From an uncultured Thalassolituus sp. (lineage in GTDB: Bacteria > Pseudomonadota > Gammaproteobacteria > Pseudomonadales > Oceanobacteraceae): a stretch of 64,000 bases of DNA. The stretch spans positions 181,718 to 245,717 of the forward strand of contig NZ_CATMFB010000004.1 of the NCBI RefSeq assembly GCF_950066645.1. The letters run 5' to 3'. Under the pieces are notes generated by a model. The model ran no database searches. It saw nothing but the letters and a program-made list of their open reading frames with translations, and had not been told where the DNA came from. Numbering within the stretch: the stretch's first letter is position 1; each line of letters starts with the position of its first letter. Shown piece by piece: positions 1 through 9,127 of the stretch. The translations under genes were made by a program, and so were the position numbers.

Positions 1-22
1 TCTAAAGTTATAGGAGAAGCAC

Positions 23-1150
23 ATGGCTGCTGCAAAAGAACTCTCTGGGGCGGGCCTGCGTGGTCAGGTCGCCGGTAAAACTGCTCTGTCGACCGTAGGT
101 AAATCAGGTTCTGGTCTGACCTATCGTGGCTACGATGTTAAAGACCTTGCTGCAAACTGTGAGTTTGAGGAAGTTGCGTACCTGATCCTGAAAGGCGAGC
201 TGCCAAACCAGGCTGAACTGGATGCATACAAGAGCAAGCTGAAAGCAATGCGTGGCCTGCCACAGGCGCTGAAAGAAGTGCTTGAGCGTATCCCTGCGTC
301 CGCTCATCCAATGGATGTGATGCGTACCGGTTGTTCTATGCTCGGCAACCTCGAAACCGAAGAAAGCTTCGATGAGCAGCAGGAAGCGACTGATCGTATG
401 CTGGCTGTCTTCCCGGGCATGATCAACTACTGGTACAACTTCTCTCACAATGACAAGCGCATTGATGAGAATACCGATGCTGATTCCATTGCAGAGCAGT
501 TCCTGTGGACTCTGCATGGCGAGAAGCCGTCTGAACTGCACGTTCGTGTCATGCAGGCATCTCTGATTCTGTACGCAGAGCACGAATTCAACGCGTCTAC
601 CTTCACCGCACGCGTATGTGCGTCAACGCTGAGCGATATGCACTCCTGCATCACTGGCGCTATCGGCTCTCTGCGTGGCCCACTGCACGGTGGCGCTAAC
701 GAAGCAGCGATGGATCTGATCGAAGGCATGGACAACCCAGAGCACGCTGAAGAAACCATCATGGGTATGCTGGCGCGCAAAGATAAGATCATGGGCTTCG
801 GTCACGCGATCTACCGCGAATCTGACCCGCGTAACGCTGTGATCAAAGAGTGGTCTGAGAAGCTGGCGAACGAGAATGGCGACACCAACTTGTACGACAT
901 TTCTGTACGTTGTGAAGCCGTTATGTGGCGCGAAAAGAAGCTGTTCTGTAACGCTGACTTCTTCCATGCGTCTGCGTACAACTACATGGGTATTCCAACC
1001 AAGCTGTTCACTCCGATCTTCGTATGTTCCCGCCTGACTGGCTGGGCAGCACACGTAATGGAGCAGCGTGCTGACAACCGTATTATCCGTCCAAGCGCTG
1101 AATACACTGGTGAAGAGAACCGTGCGGTTCCGGCGATTACTGACCGCTAA
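23..1150 (+). CDS. prpC: 2-methylcitrate synthase PrpC
   Basis: Condenses propionyl-CoA with oxaloacetate to 2-methylcitrate, the entry step of the methylcitrate cycle. The 375-residue length fits the PrpC branch of the citrate synthase fold. The catalytic residues are visible: His222 in GPLHGGANEA, His261 in the signature GFGHAIYRESDPR, and Asp312 in NADFFHASAYN. The ATG at 23 follows a good AGGAGA ribosome site. Its neighbours acnD and prpF make the propionate assignment firm over housekeeping GltA. The first 22 bases of the window are only leader, so prpB and a PrpR-type regulator, which usually precede it, would lie outside. Confidence 0.95.
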   Translation: MAAAKELSGAGLRGQVAGKTALSTVGKSGSGLTYRGYDVKDLAANCEFEEVAYLILKGELPNQAELDAYKSKLKAMRGLPQALKEVLERIPASAHPMDVMRTGCSMLGNLETEESFDEQQEATDRMLAVFPGMINYWYNFSHNDKRIDENTDADSIAEQFLWTLHGEKPSELHVRVMQASLILYAEHEFNASTFTARVCASTLSDMHSCITGAIGSLRGPLHGGANEAAMDLIEGMDNPEHAEETIMGMLARKDKIMGFGHAIYRESDPRNAVIKEWSEKLANENGDTNLYDISVRCEAVMWREKKLFCNADFFHASAYNYMGIPTKLFTPIFVCSRLTGWAAHVMEQRADNRIIRPSAEYTGEENRAVPAITDR

Positions 1151-1202
1151 GTCGCTGCGCCGCTAAAAGTTAAATGTGAGAGGCGGCTATTGCTCTCTGG
1201 CG

Positions 1203-1441
1203 CGCCGTGAACCCATCCCTGGGGGCTTGGGCGCTACATCCATGTGGTGCACAGCCAGATCGCAACAGTCGCTCTCACTTGAGTACTCCGAAGTCCCCGC
1301 CATATTGAGCGGTGATTTCAGCGGCCCACCCGGTGTAAGGGGGGTGGGTGGAAGCCGGTTTTCAACCCTGCATGCCATGGATGGCATGCGGGAGTCTCCA
1401 TGGATGGATTCACGACGAGTTGAAAACCGGCTTTCATCCAC
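1203..1441. repeat. Nested inverted-repeat element between prpC and acnD
   Basis: This fills most of the 333-base gap between prpC and acnD. Three nested palindromes are visible. The outer arms at 1203-1224 and 1396-1417 are imperfect inverse copies (CGCCGTGAACCCATCC against CGTCGTGAATCCATCC). A second pair at 1344-1366 and 1419-1441 matches at 21 of 23 positions around GAAGCCGGTTTTCAAC. A small perfect hairpin (GCATGCCAT, 2-base loop, ATGGCATGC) lies at 1370-1389. CCATGGATGG-type motifs recur. It codes for nothing convincing. It resembles dispersed intergenic palindromes of marine gammaproteobacteria, but I cannot count copies here. Confidence 0.75.
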
Positions 1442-1483
1442 GCACCGAATCGAGTGCGCCAAAACCGTGATGAGAAATTGAGT

Positions 1484-4081
1484 ATGAATACTGAATTCCG
1501 TAAGAATCTTCCGGGCAGCAGCCTGGACTACTTTGATACCCGCGCGGCATGCGAAGCCATCAAGCCGGGCTCATACGACACACTGCCTTATACCTCGCGT
1601 ATTCTGGCAGAGCAGCTGGTTCGCCGTTGTGCACCAGAAGCACTGAACGCCAGCCTTGAGCAGCTGATCGACCGTAAGCGTGATCTCGACTTCCCTTGGT
1701 ACCCAGCGCGCGTTGTCTGTCACGACATCCTCGGCCAGACCGCTCTGGTGGATCTGGCGGGTCTGCGTGATGCAATTGCAGAGCAGGGTGGTGATCCGTC
1801 TAAAGTGAACCCTGTGGTTCAGACTCAGCTGATTGTTGACCACTCTCTGGCTGTTGAATGTGGTGGTTTTGATCCGGATGCATTCCAGAAAAACCGTGAC
1901 ATCGAAGAGCGTCGTAACGAAGATCGTTTCCACTTTATCAACTGGACCAAAACCGCGTTCGACAACGTCGACGTGATTCCAGCGGGTAACGGCATTATGC
2001 ACCAGATCAACCTGGAGAAAATGTCTCCGGTGGTTCAGGCGCGTGAAGGCGTTGCCTACCCAGATACCTGTGTTGGTACCGACTCTCACACCCCGCACGT
2101 TGATGCGCTGGGCGTAATCTCTGTGGGCGTGGGTGGTCTGGAAGCCGAAACTGTCATGCTTGGTCACCCATCCATGATGCGTCTCCCGGATATCGTGGGC
2201 GTTGAGCTGAAAGGTAAGCGTCAGCCAGGCATTACTGCCACTGACATCGTACTGGCTCTGACGGAGTTCCTGCGTAAGGAGCGTGTGGTCGGTGCTTATG
2301 TCGAGTTCTTCGGCGAAGGTGCATCCAGCCTCTCCATCGGTGACCGCGCTACCATCTCCAATATGACGCCAGAGTACGGTGCGACTGCAGCGATGTTCTA
2401 CATCGACGAGCAGACCATTGACTACCTGAACCTGACTGGTCGTGAGCCTGAGCAGGTCGCTCTGGTAGAACAGTACGCGAAAGAGACTGGTCTGTGGGCG
2501 ACAGCCCTGGAAACTGCGGAATACGAACGTGTTCTGACGTTCGATCTGTCGACTGTTGGCCGTAACATGGCTGGTCCATCCAACCCGCACGCACGTCTGG
2601 CAACGGCAGATCTGGCAGCCAAAGGCATTGCTGGCAACCTGGATGCAGCAAAAGCTGAAGAAGCAGAAGGCCTGATTCCGGATGGCGCAGTCATCATTGC
2701 GGCGATCACCTCCTGTACCAACACCTCTAACCCGCGCAACGTAGTCGCTGCTGGTCTGCTGGCTAAGAAAGCCAACGAACTGGGTCTGATCCGTAAGCCT
2801 TGGGTGAAATCGTCTTTCGCGCCGGGCTCTAAAGTGGCTGAGCTGTACCTGAAAGAGTCTGGCCTGCTGCCAGAGCTCGAGAAGCTGGGCTTCGGTATTG
2901 TGGCGTTCGCATGTACTACCTGTAACGGTATGTCTGGTGCGCTCGATCCAGTGATCCAGCAGGAAATCATCGATCGTGACCTGTACGCCACAGCGGTACT
3001 GTCGGGTAACCGTAACTTCGATGGTCGTATCCACCCATACGCTAAGCAGGCGTTCCTGGCGTCTCCACCACTGGTAGTTGCTTACGCGATTGCTGGTACC
3101 GTACGTTTTGATATCGAGAAAGACGTACTGGCCGTGGTTGATGGCAAAGAAATCCGCCTGATGGACATCTGGCCATCTGACGAAGAAATCGACGCGATCG
3201 TTGGTGAATTCGTTAAGCCGCAGCAGTTCCGTGATGTATACATCCCGATGTTCGATCTGGGTGAAGCTGAGAAGGCACCAAGTCCGCTGTACGACTGGCG
3301 TGAGATGTCGACCTACATCCGTCGTCCTCCATACTGGGAAGGCGCGCTGGCAGGTGAACGTACTCTGAAAGGCATGCGTCCACTGGCGCTGTTGCCAGAC
3401 AACATCACCACTGACCACCTGTCTCCGTCTAACGCGATTCTGATGAACAGTGCTGCCGGTGAATACCTGCACAAGATGGGTCTGCCAGAAGAAGACTTCA
3501 ACTCTTACGCAACTCACCGGGGTGACCACCTGACTGCTCAGCGTGCGACCTTCGCTAACCCGAAACTGATGAACGAAATGGTTCGTGATGAAGACGGTAA
3601 TGTGAAGCAGGGCTCTCTGGCGCGTATCGAGCCGGAAGGTCAGGTAACCCGTATGTGGGAAGCCATCGAGACCTACATGAACCGCAAGCAGCCGCTGATC
3701 ATTGTTGCCGGCGCTGACTACGGTCAGGGTTCTTCCCGTGACTGGGCGGCCAAAGGTGTTCGTCTGGCAGGTGTTGAAGTGATTGTTGCTGAAGGCTTCG
3801 AGCGTATTCACCGTACCAACCTGATCGGTATGGGTGTATTGCCGGTACAGTTCAAAGAAGGCACCACCCGTAAGACACTGGAGCTGGACGGCACCGAGAC
3901 ATACGACGTCGTGGGTGAACGTACTCCGCGTGGCGATCTGACACTGATCATCAACCGCCAGAATGGCGAAACCGTTGAAGTGCCAGTGACCTGTCGTCTG
4001 GATACTGCTGAAGAAGTAGTGACCTATAACGCAGGTGGTGTGCTACAAAAATTCGCCAAAGACTTCCTTAAGTCAAACTGA
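1484..4081 (+). CDS. acnD: Fe/S-dependent 2-methylisocitrate dehydratase AcnD
   Basis: Aconitase-family enzyme that dehydrates 2-methylcitrate to 2-methylaconitate, replacing PrpD. It has 865 residues from the ATG at 1484. An upstream in-frame GTG at 1454 would add ten residues, but the family begins MNTEFRK, so 1484 is preferred. The 4Fe-4S ligands appear as Cys411 (TSCTNTSNPRN) and Cys477/Cys480 (ACTTCNGMSG). The swivel domain has GADYGQGSSRDWAAKG. AcnD is distinguished from AcnA/AcnB by the prpF gene directly downstream, because AcnD needs PrpF to complete the cycle. A palindromic element separates it from prpC, probably still in the same operon. Confidence 0.94.
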   Translation: MNTEFRKNLPGSSLDYFDTRAACEAIKPGSYDTLPYTSRILAEQLVRRCAPEALNASLEQLIDRKRDLDFPWYPARVVCHDILGQTALVDLAGLRDAIAEQGGDPSKVNPVVQTQLIVDHSLAVECGGFDPDAFQKNRDIEERRNEDRFHFINWTKTAFDNVDVIPAGNGIMHQINLEKMSPVVQAREGVAYPDTCVGTDSHTPHVDALGVISVGVGGLEAETVMLGHPSMMRLPDIVGVELKGKRQPGITATDIVLALTEFLRKERVVGAYVEFFGEGASSLSIGDRATISNMTPEYGATAAMFYIDEQTIDYLNLTGREPEQVALVEQYAKETGLWATALETAEYERVLTFDLSTVGRNMAGPSNPHARLATADLAAKGIAGNLDAAKAEEAEGLIPDGAVIIAAITSCTNTSNPRNVVAAGLLAKKANELGLIRKPWVKSSFAPGSKVAELYLKESGLLPELEKLGFGIVAFACTTCNGMSGALDPVIQQEIIDRDLYATAVLSGNRNFDGRIHPYAKQAFLASPPLVVAYAIAGTVRFDIEKDVLAVVDGKEIRLMDIWPSDEEIDAIVGEFVKPQQFRDVYIPMFDLGEAEKAPSPLYDWREMSTYIRRPPYWEGALAGERTLKGMRPLALLPDNITTDHLSPSNAILMNSAAGEYLHKMGLPEEDFNSYATHRGDHLTAQRATFANPKLMNEMVRDEDGNVKQGSLARIEPEGQVTRMWEAIETYMNRKQPLIIVAGADYGQGSSRDWAAKGVRLAGVEVIVAEGFERIHRTNLIGMGVLPVQFKEGTTRKTLELDGTETYDVVGERTPRGDLTLIINRQNGETVEVPVTCRLDTAEEVVTYNAGGVLQKFAKDFLKSN

Positions 4082-4091
4082 GGCTAGTTGC

Positions 4092-4200
4092 GTTGCTGCA
4101 ACTTTGTTGCGTCCTCGCTCGCCCCGTCGCCTACCAGTTGGTATGTCTCGGGGTCTCGCTGCGGGGCGCCTCGTTGCAGCGGCCTCACTGACGCCTCCCG
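4092..4200. repeat. Imperfect palindrome downstream of acnD
   Basis: This part of the 226-base acnD-prpF gap contains a G+C-rich imperfect palindrome centred near 4138. CCCCG...CTACCAGTTGGTATG...CGGGG forms the core, and TTGCAAC-like and TTGCAGC-like arms form the flanks. No convincing coding sequence spans it. It looks like a second family of dispersed intergenic repeat, distinct from the element before acnD. Copy number is unknown. Confidence 0.45.
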
Positions 4201-4262
4201 AGCGGACGTGTTTTTCGTCGTTGGGGCTGTGAGGTGTTAGCGATATAAAGCTGAATCGGTAG

Positions 4263-4290
4263 GGTGGGCATTGCCCACCTTATTTTTATT
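4263..4290 (+). repeat. GGTGGGCA/TGCCCACC hairpin with T-rich tail
   Basis: A perfect 8-bp inverted repeat (GGTGGGCA, one T, TGCCCACC) is followed by TTATTTTTATT, 17 bases before the prpF start. This motif resembles palindromes found repeated in many bacterial genomes. It could act as a partial terminator or an mRNA-processing/stability element between acnD and prpF. Confidence 0.6.
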
Positions 4291-4307
4291 ATTTAATGGG
4301 GCATCTT

Positions 4308-5486
4308 ATGACTCATAAACCACAAGTTAAAATCCCGGCGACTTACATGCGTGGCGGTACGTCTAAGGGTGTTTTCTTCAGTCTGACGGATCTGCCAGAA
4401 GCGGCTCAGGTGCCGGGTGAGGCGCGCGATAAGATTCTGCTGCGTACCATCGGCAGTCCTGATCCTTATGGACAGCAGATCGATGGTATGGGTGGTGCGA
4501 CCTCCAGCACCTCTAAGACCGTGATTCTGGCGAAAAGTGAACAGTCTGATCACGATGTTGATTATCTGTTCGGTCAGGTGTCGATCAACAAGCCTTTCGT
4601 TGACTGGTCTGGCAACTGCGGCAACCTCACGGCGGCGGTTGGTGCGTTTGCCATTGCTAAAGGTTTGGTGAGTGCTGATCGTATTCCTGAAAACGGTATT
4701 TGTACGGTTCGCATCTGGCAGAAAAACATCAGCAAAACCATTATCGCTCATGTGCCGATCACCAACGGTGAAGTGCAGGAAACGGGCGATTTTGAGCTGG
4801 ATGGCGTGACCTTCCCGGCCGCTGAAGTTGTGATTGAATTCATGGATCCGGCCGATGGCGAAGGTTCTATGTTCCCAACCGGCAACCTGGTGGATGATCT
4901 TGAAGTTCCGGGTATCGGTACGTTTAAGGCGACCATGATCAATGCTGGCATTCCAACCATCTTCGTGAACGCTGCAGATATTGGCTACAAAGGTACTGAG
5001 CTGCAGAAAGATCTGAACTCAGATGCAGACGCGCTGGCTCGCTTTGAAACCATGCGTGCCTATGGCGCGGTAAAAATGGGCCTGATCAAAGACGTTGCCG
5101 AAGCGGCTGATCGCCAGCACACGCCGAAAATTGCATTCGTTGCACCAGCAACAGCGTATGAATCATCAAGTGGCAAGCAGATTTCAGAAGGTGATGTCGA
5201 CCTCTGTGTTCGTGCGCTGTCGATGGGCAAGTTGCATCACGCCATGATGGGTACCGCCTCCGTTGCAATCGCGACTGCTGCAGCGATTCCAGGCACTCTG
5301 GTGAATGAAGCGGCCGGTGGTGGTGATCGTGATGCTGTCACCTTTGGTCATCCGTCCGGTACGTTGCGTGTTGGTGCGGCGGCTGAAGAAGTGAACGGTG
5401 AATGGACAGCTAAAAAAGCCGTAATGAGCCGCAGTGCGCGTATTATTATGGAAGGTAATGTCCATATTCCGGGTGGAACGTTCTGA
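4308..5486 (+). CDS. prpF: 2-methylaconitate cis-trans isomerase PrpF
   Basis: PrpF isomerises the trans-2-methylaconitate made by AcnD to the cis form used by aconitase, so AcnD-type strains need it. It has 392 residues with a diaminopimelate-epimerase-like fold. The N-terminus KIPATYMRGGTSKGVFF and the segment SGNCGNLTAA with Cys104 are typical; Lys70 lies in TSSTSK. The start at 4308 has GGGG six bases upstream. An ATG at 4296 would add four residues but lacks that spacing. It is the last gene of the propionate operon and is followed by a strong terminator. Confidence 0.93.
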   Translation: MTHKPQVKIPATYMRGGTSKGVFFSLTDLPEAAQVPGEARDKILLRTIGSPDPYGQQIDGMGGATSSTSKTVILAKSEQSDHDVDYLFGQVSINKPFVDWSGNCGNLTAAVGAFAIAKGLVSADRIPENGICTVRIWQKNISKTIIAHVPITNGEVQETGDFELDGVTFPAAEVVIEFMDPADGEGSMFPTGNLVDDLEVPGIGTFKATMINAGIPTIFVNAADIGYKGTELQKDLNSDADALARFETMRAYGAVKMGLIKDVAEAADRQHTPKIAFVAPATAYESSSGKQISEGDVDLCVRALSMGKLHHAMMGTASVAIATAAAIPGTLVNEAAGGGDRDAVTFGHPSGTLRVGAAAEEVNGEWTAKKAVMSRSARIIMEGNVHIPGGTF

Positions 5487-5525
5487 TCAGCGATTTCTGA
5501 TCGGATCGTAGAAACGTCCGGACAT

Positions 5526-5553
5526 AAAAAAGCCCGCAATCGCGGGCTTTTTT
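5526..5553. terminator. Bidirectional terminator between prpF and rne
   Basis: AAAAAAGCCCGC-AAT-GCGGGCTTTTTT has a 7-bp G+C-rich stem with A and T runs on the two sides, so it can end transcription from both convergent genes. Confidence 0.9.
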
Positions 5554-5560
5554 ATGTCTG

Positions 5561-5582
5561 CTTGCCGGTAAGGACCGGCAAG
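5561..5582. other. Hairpin downstream of rne
   Basis: Perfect 8-bp stem CTTGCCGG/CCGGCAAG with a 6-base loop, lying between the rne stop codon and the terminator. It may shield the rne transcript 3' end. Confidence 0.55.
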
Positions 5583-5600
5583 CAGGGGCAGGGCGATCAA

Positions 5601-8561
5601 TTATTGATCGCCCTGGTTCTCTTCTGCTACAGCTTCCTGTTTCTCAGGCTGGTCGCCTTGGGCTGCGTTGTCTCCGCTGTTACGCGGGTCATTTGGAGCC
5701 CGACCGGTGCTGTTGGTGCGACGGCGACGACGCGGACGGGAAGCGCCCTTGTCATCGGATGCATCCGGCGTGGTCTCAGGCGCAGCCTCTGGAGCAACTG
5801 GGGCCTTCTGGGCCTCTGCAGTCTCAGGAGTAGCCTTGGCTTCGGTTGGGGCTGTTTCAGTCTTCTCTTCGACTTTCTCGGTCGCAGGTTTTACTTCAGC
5901 TTCCGGAGCGGGGCTATCTTCTGTCTTTGGCTCAGGCTTCACAGCTCTACGTGCAGCAGGCTTTGTTTTGGTTTCTGCTTTTTCTTCAGAAACGTCCGCT
6001 TTTACCTGAGCAGCAGGCTTTTCTTCCTTTGCCGTATCCGCGGCAGCATCTGCAGAAACTACTTCAGTTTCAGTCGCTGCAGTTTCAGTTGCTGCTTCTG
6101 TCGCTGTTGCTTTTTCTGACTTTTCGTTGCTGTCAACTTTTACTGGAGCTTCCGGCGCAGTTTCAGAAGCACCAGCTTCGGTCGAAGCCGTTTCTGGCGT
6201 CTGATTGCTGTCACTTGCTCCGCGTTCACTGCGGTTGTTACGGTTGCGACGACGACTACGGCGACGTCCGTTACCGCTTGATGCAGTCTCACTGTTTGCT
6301 TCCGTGTTCTGCTCCGCTGAAACCTCTGGCTTCGTCACTTCCGTGGCGGTTACAGATTCAGCTGCAACCGCTGTGCTGGTCGCTTCTTTTTCTGCTTCGC
6401 TACCCGCGCTGTCGTTACGCTTAGCAGTTCGCTCGGTGTTGTTGCGACGAGTCCTGTCACGGCGTGGTGCGCGCTTGGCATTCGGGTTTTCAGAAGTTGA
6501 ATCGCTATTGCTATCAGATTTCTGATTGCCATCAACCAGACCAGCAGATTCGCTGCCCTTCTGGTCGTTACGGCGACGGTTGTTGCGTCCCTTGTTGTTG
6601 CGGTTGCCCGACTCGTTGCGTGAGTCAGGACCCTGCGCGTTCTCAGTGCCGTCTTTTTCAGTCTTGCGGTCGCGAGTATTGCGCGTGTCTTTGCGCTCGT
6701 TGCGATCCTGATCCTGACGTTTATCCTTACGATTAGAACGACGATTGTCTCTGTCACCATCGGACTTACGGTTTTCTGTACCGCCCTTGCGGGTGTTGCG
6801 TTCTTTCCGTGCAGGCTTCGTGTCTTTTTCAATCCGGACTTCACGCTTAACGGCGGGAGTCTCGTCTGCTTTGTCACTGTCCAGCAGGGCGGAGATTGCC
6901 TGACTGATGCGTCCCCAAAGGCCGACAGGTGCAGCCGGCGCTGACTCCTGAGGTGCAGCTGCGACAGGGCGTGAAACGGTGCTGACGGCTGCTTTCTGGA
7001 CGCGGACAGGTTCAGCTGTCATGGTGGCTGACAGGTGCTCCTGTTCTTCCTCGTCAAAGCGCTGCTCGTAAGACACTTCGTCGACTACGCTGTCGTCCGG
7101 GCGAATGCGCTGGACTTCGTAGTGAGGTGTTTCCATGTGCGGATTCGGAAGCACCATAACGCGACAGCCGTGACGCTGTTCGATGTTTGCGATCAGCGTG
7201 CGCTTTTCGTTAAGCAGGAAAGACGCCACGACGACAGGGACGATTGCGCGGACCTGAGCGGTGTTGTCTTTTGCAGCTTCTTCTTCGATAAGGCGAAGAA
7301 TAGACAGTCCGGCTGATTGCGTGTCACGAACGACGCCCGTGCCATTACAGCGAGGGCAGACGTGCGCTGATGTCTCATCAAGCGACGGACGCAGACGCTG
7401 GCGGGACATCTCCATCAGGCCAAAACGCGAAATGCGGCCTACCTGAACCCGTGCGCGATCGATTTCGAGCGCCTTTTTAAGGCGAGTCTCTACTTCACGC
7501 TGGTTCTTGTTTGCCATCATATCGATGAAGTCGATCACGACCAGGCCGCCCATATCGCGCAGACGTAATTGACGTGCGATTTCGTCTGCGGCTTCAAGGT
7601 TGGTATTCAGTGCGGTTTCTTCAATGTCTGCACCCTTTGTTGCGCGGGCGGAGTTGATATCAATAGAAACCAGTGCTTCGGTAGGGTCGATAACGATTGA
7701 TCCGCCAGAAGGCAGTTTGACTTCACGCTGGAAAGCGCTCTCAATCTGGCTTTCTATCTGATACCGGTTGAACAGTGGCACCGGATCTTCGTAGCGCTTG
7801 AACTTGTTCTGGTACTGCGGCATTACCTGCTGAACAAACGCCAGAGCCTGCTCATGCGCTTCGTCGGTGTCGATAAGAACTTCGCCAACATCCTGGCGCA
7901 GGTAATCGCGGATCGCACGAATGATAACGTTGCTTTCCTGCAGCAGCAGAACAGGAGCTTTGCGCTCTTCAGAGGCACGGGTAATGGCTTCCCACAGCTG
8001 GACCAGGTAGTCGAGGTCGGCCTGAAGCTCTTCGCTGGAGCGTCCGATACCTGCTGTGCGTACAATTACGCCCATTTTGTCAGGAACGGTGACGCCTTTC
8101 ATGGCTTCGCGAAGCTCTGAGCGCTCATCACCTTCAATGCGACGGGAAATGCCGCCAGCGCGAGGGTTGTTTGGCATCAGGACGAGGTAGCGGCCGGCCA
8201 AGCTGACCTGAGTCGTCAGAGCGGCGCCTTTATTACCACGCTCTTCTTTATCCACCTGAACGATAACGTCCTGACCTTCCTTGAGCACATCTTTGATATT
8301 GATGCGGCCAGGTCCTGGGTCTTTGCAGAAGTATTCGCGGGAAATTTCTTTAAGGGGCAGGAAGCCATGACGCTCAGCGCCGAAGTCTACAAATGCAGCC
8401 TCGAGACTTGGCTCGATGCGGGTGATTTTACCCTTATAGACGTTTGATTTTTTCTGTTCGCGGGCACCGGATTCGATGTCCAGGTCATACAGTTTCTGAC
8501 CGTCAACGAGCGCAACACGCAGCTCTTCTGGCTGGGTCGCGTTAATCAGCATTCTTTTCAT
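5601..8561 (-). CDS. rne: Ribonuclease E
   Basis: Essential endoribonuclease for mRNA decay and rRNA/tRNA maturation, and scaffold of the degradosome at the inner membrane. It has 986 residues from the canonical start [20 protein letters not shown]; an in-frame start 14 codons upstream is rejected. The N-terminal half carries the S1 domain and the RNase E/G core with DIN in [11 protein letters not shown]. The Zn-link Cys402/Cys405 in CPRCNGTG matches the E. coli spacing. From about residue 520 the protein is low-complexity: Arg-rich blocks ([16 protein letters not shown]) that should bind RNA, then a long Ala/Glu/Pro/Thr tail, with [15 protein letters not shown] near the C-terminus. Expression is probably feedback-controlled through its long leader. 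Confidence 0.97.
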   Translation of the reverse strand: MKRMLINATQPEELRVALVDGQKLYDLDIESGAREQKKSNVYKGKITRIEPSLEAAFVDFGAERHGFLPLKEISREYFCKDPGPGRINIKDVLKEGQDVIVQVDKEERGNKGAALTTQVSLAGRYLVLMPNNPRAGGISRRIEGDERSELREAMKGVTVPDKMGVIVRTAGIGRSSEELQADLDYLVQLWEAITRASEERKAPVLLLQESNVIIRAIRDYLRQDVGEVLIDTDEAHEQALAFVQQVMPQYQNKFKRYEDPVPLFNRYQIESQIESAFQREVKLPSGGSIVIDPTEALVSIDINSARATKGADIEETALNTNLEAADEIARQLRLRDMGGLVVIDFIDMMANKNQREVETRLKKALEIDRARVQVGRISRFGLMEMSRQRLRPSLDETSAHVCPRCNGTGVVRDTQSAGLSILRLIEEEAAKDNTAQVRAIVPVVVASFLLNEKRTLIANIEQRHGCRVMVLPNPHMETPHYEVQRIRPDDSVVDEVSYEQRFDEEEQEHLSATMTAEPVRVQKAAVSTVSRPVAAAPQESAPAAPVGLWGRISQAISALLDSDKADETPAVKREVRIEKDTKPARKERNTRKGGTENRKSDGDRDNRRSNRKDKRQDQDRNERKDTRNTRDRKTEKDGTENAQGPDSRNESGNRNNKGRNNRRRNDQKGSESAGLVDGNQKSDSNSDSTSENPNAKRAPRRDRTRRNNTERTAKRNDSAGSEAEKEATSTAVAAESVTATEVTKPEVSAEQNTEANSETASSGNGRRRSRRRNRNNRSERGASDSNQTPETASTEAGASETAPEAPVKVDSNEKSEKATATEAATETAATETEVVSADAAADTAKEEKPAAQVKADVSEEKAETKTKPAARRAVKPEPKTEDSPAPEAEVKPATEKVEEKTETAPTEAKATPETAEAQKAPVAPEAAPETTPDASDDKGASRPRRRRRTNSTGRAPNDPRNSGDNAAQGDQPEKQEAVAEENQGDQ

Positions 8562-9127
8562 GCTTGTACGTATACTCACAGGGGCAACGTACCTGACTGG
8601 CAACGCAGGCCTGTCTGCTGTGTCTGTACAGCAGCGAAGGAACAGGCCCGCAGCAAGCGGCTTGCGGGCCCAGCAGTCATGGAGTAACCATGTCTGTCAG
8701 AAAATCTGTGTCACTTTCGCAGTGTTCATCACGGCCAACAGGGCCGGTTATTACCAAAATGTTTATGGGTGCTCTGCACCTGGGTCGCGTCTTACGTGTT
8801 GCGCCGACCGGCTGCATGGGTGCCTGTTAGTTACCTGGCACCGACACTGTCCATAATTTGATAATGCGAGATTGCCAGCGGTAGCTGCGCAGTTTATCTC
8901 ACCGGGCGGAGTCATTCCGCCGAATCAATTCTCAGGAAGAGTTTTTACCGTTCACTTCTTCCTTTATACTTGCGGCCATCTTTCGGCCAGTCCGGGGAGG
9001 CGCTGAAGGCTGGGCCGACGCGCTCTCTGAAACATGTCTCAACCCGGACTCCGGCGAATATAGCAACAATGTAGTGGTGCAGCAAACACCCGCGCTGAAA
9101 AACTTCATCTTCAATACTGGTTTATAC
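8562..9127. promoter_or_regulatory. Divergent rne/rluC intergenic region with rne leader
   Basis: 566 bases without a supported gene. The half next to rne should be its 5' untranslated leader on the minus strand. It contains GCCCGCA...TGCGGGC at 8648-8671, a strong stem, plus smaller inverted repeats. Long structured rne leaders are known to mediate autoregulation by RNase E in enterics. The rluC side has a candidate promoter, annotated separately. I could not fix the rne promoter. Confidence 0.5.
8943..8970 (+). promoter_or_regulatory. Candidate rluC promoter
   Basis: TATACT at 8965-8970 is a good -10. TTTTAC at 8943-8948, 16 bp upstream, is only a weak -35. The -10 lies about 158 bases before the chosen rluC start. 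Confidence 0.35.

Noticed and set aside
1344..1441. CRISPR or IS end
   Set aside because: The repeats are inverted and unequal with no spacer periodicity, and no transposase is present.
1176..1481. Open frames of about 100 codons on both strands in the prpC-acnD gap
   Set aside because: They run across the palindromic element on both strands and have no family features.
1571..3811. 746-codon open frame antisense to acnD
   Set aside because: The sequence is low in recognisable domains, rich in Arg/Thr/Gln, and mirrors the strong codon bias of acnD; it is a shadow frame.
5562..6525. Plus-strand frames opposite the rne tail
   Set aside because: Leu/Ser/Phe-rich low complexity arising from the antisense of Ala/Glu/Arg codons.
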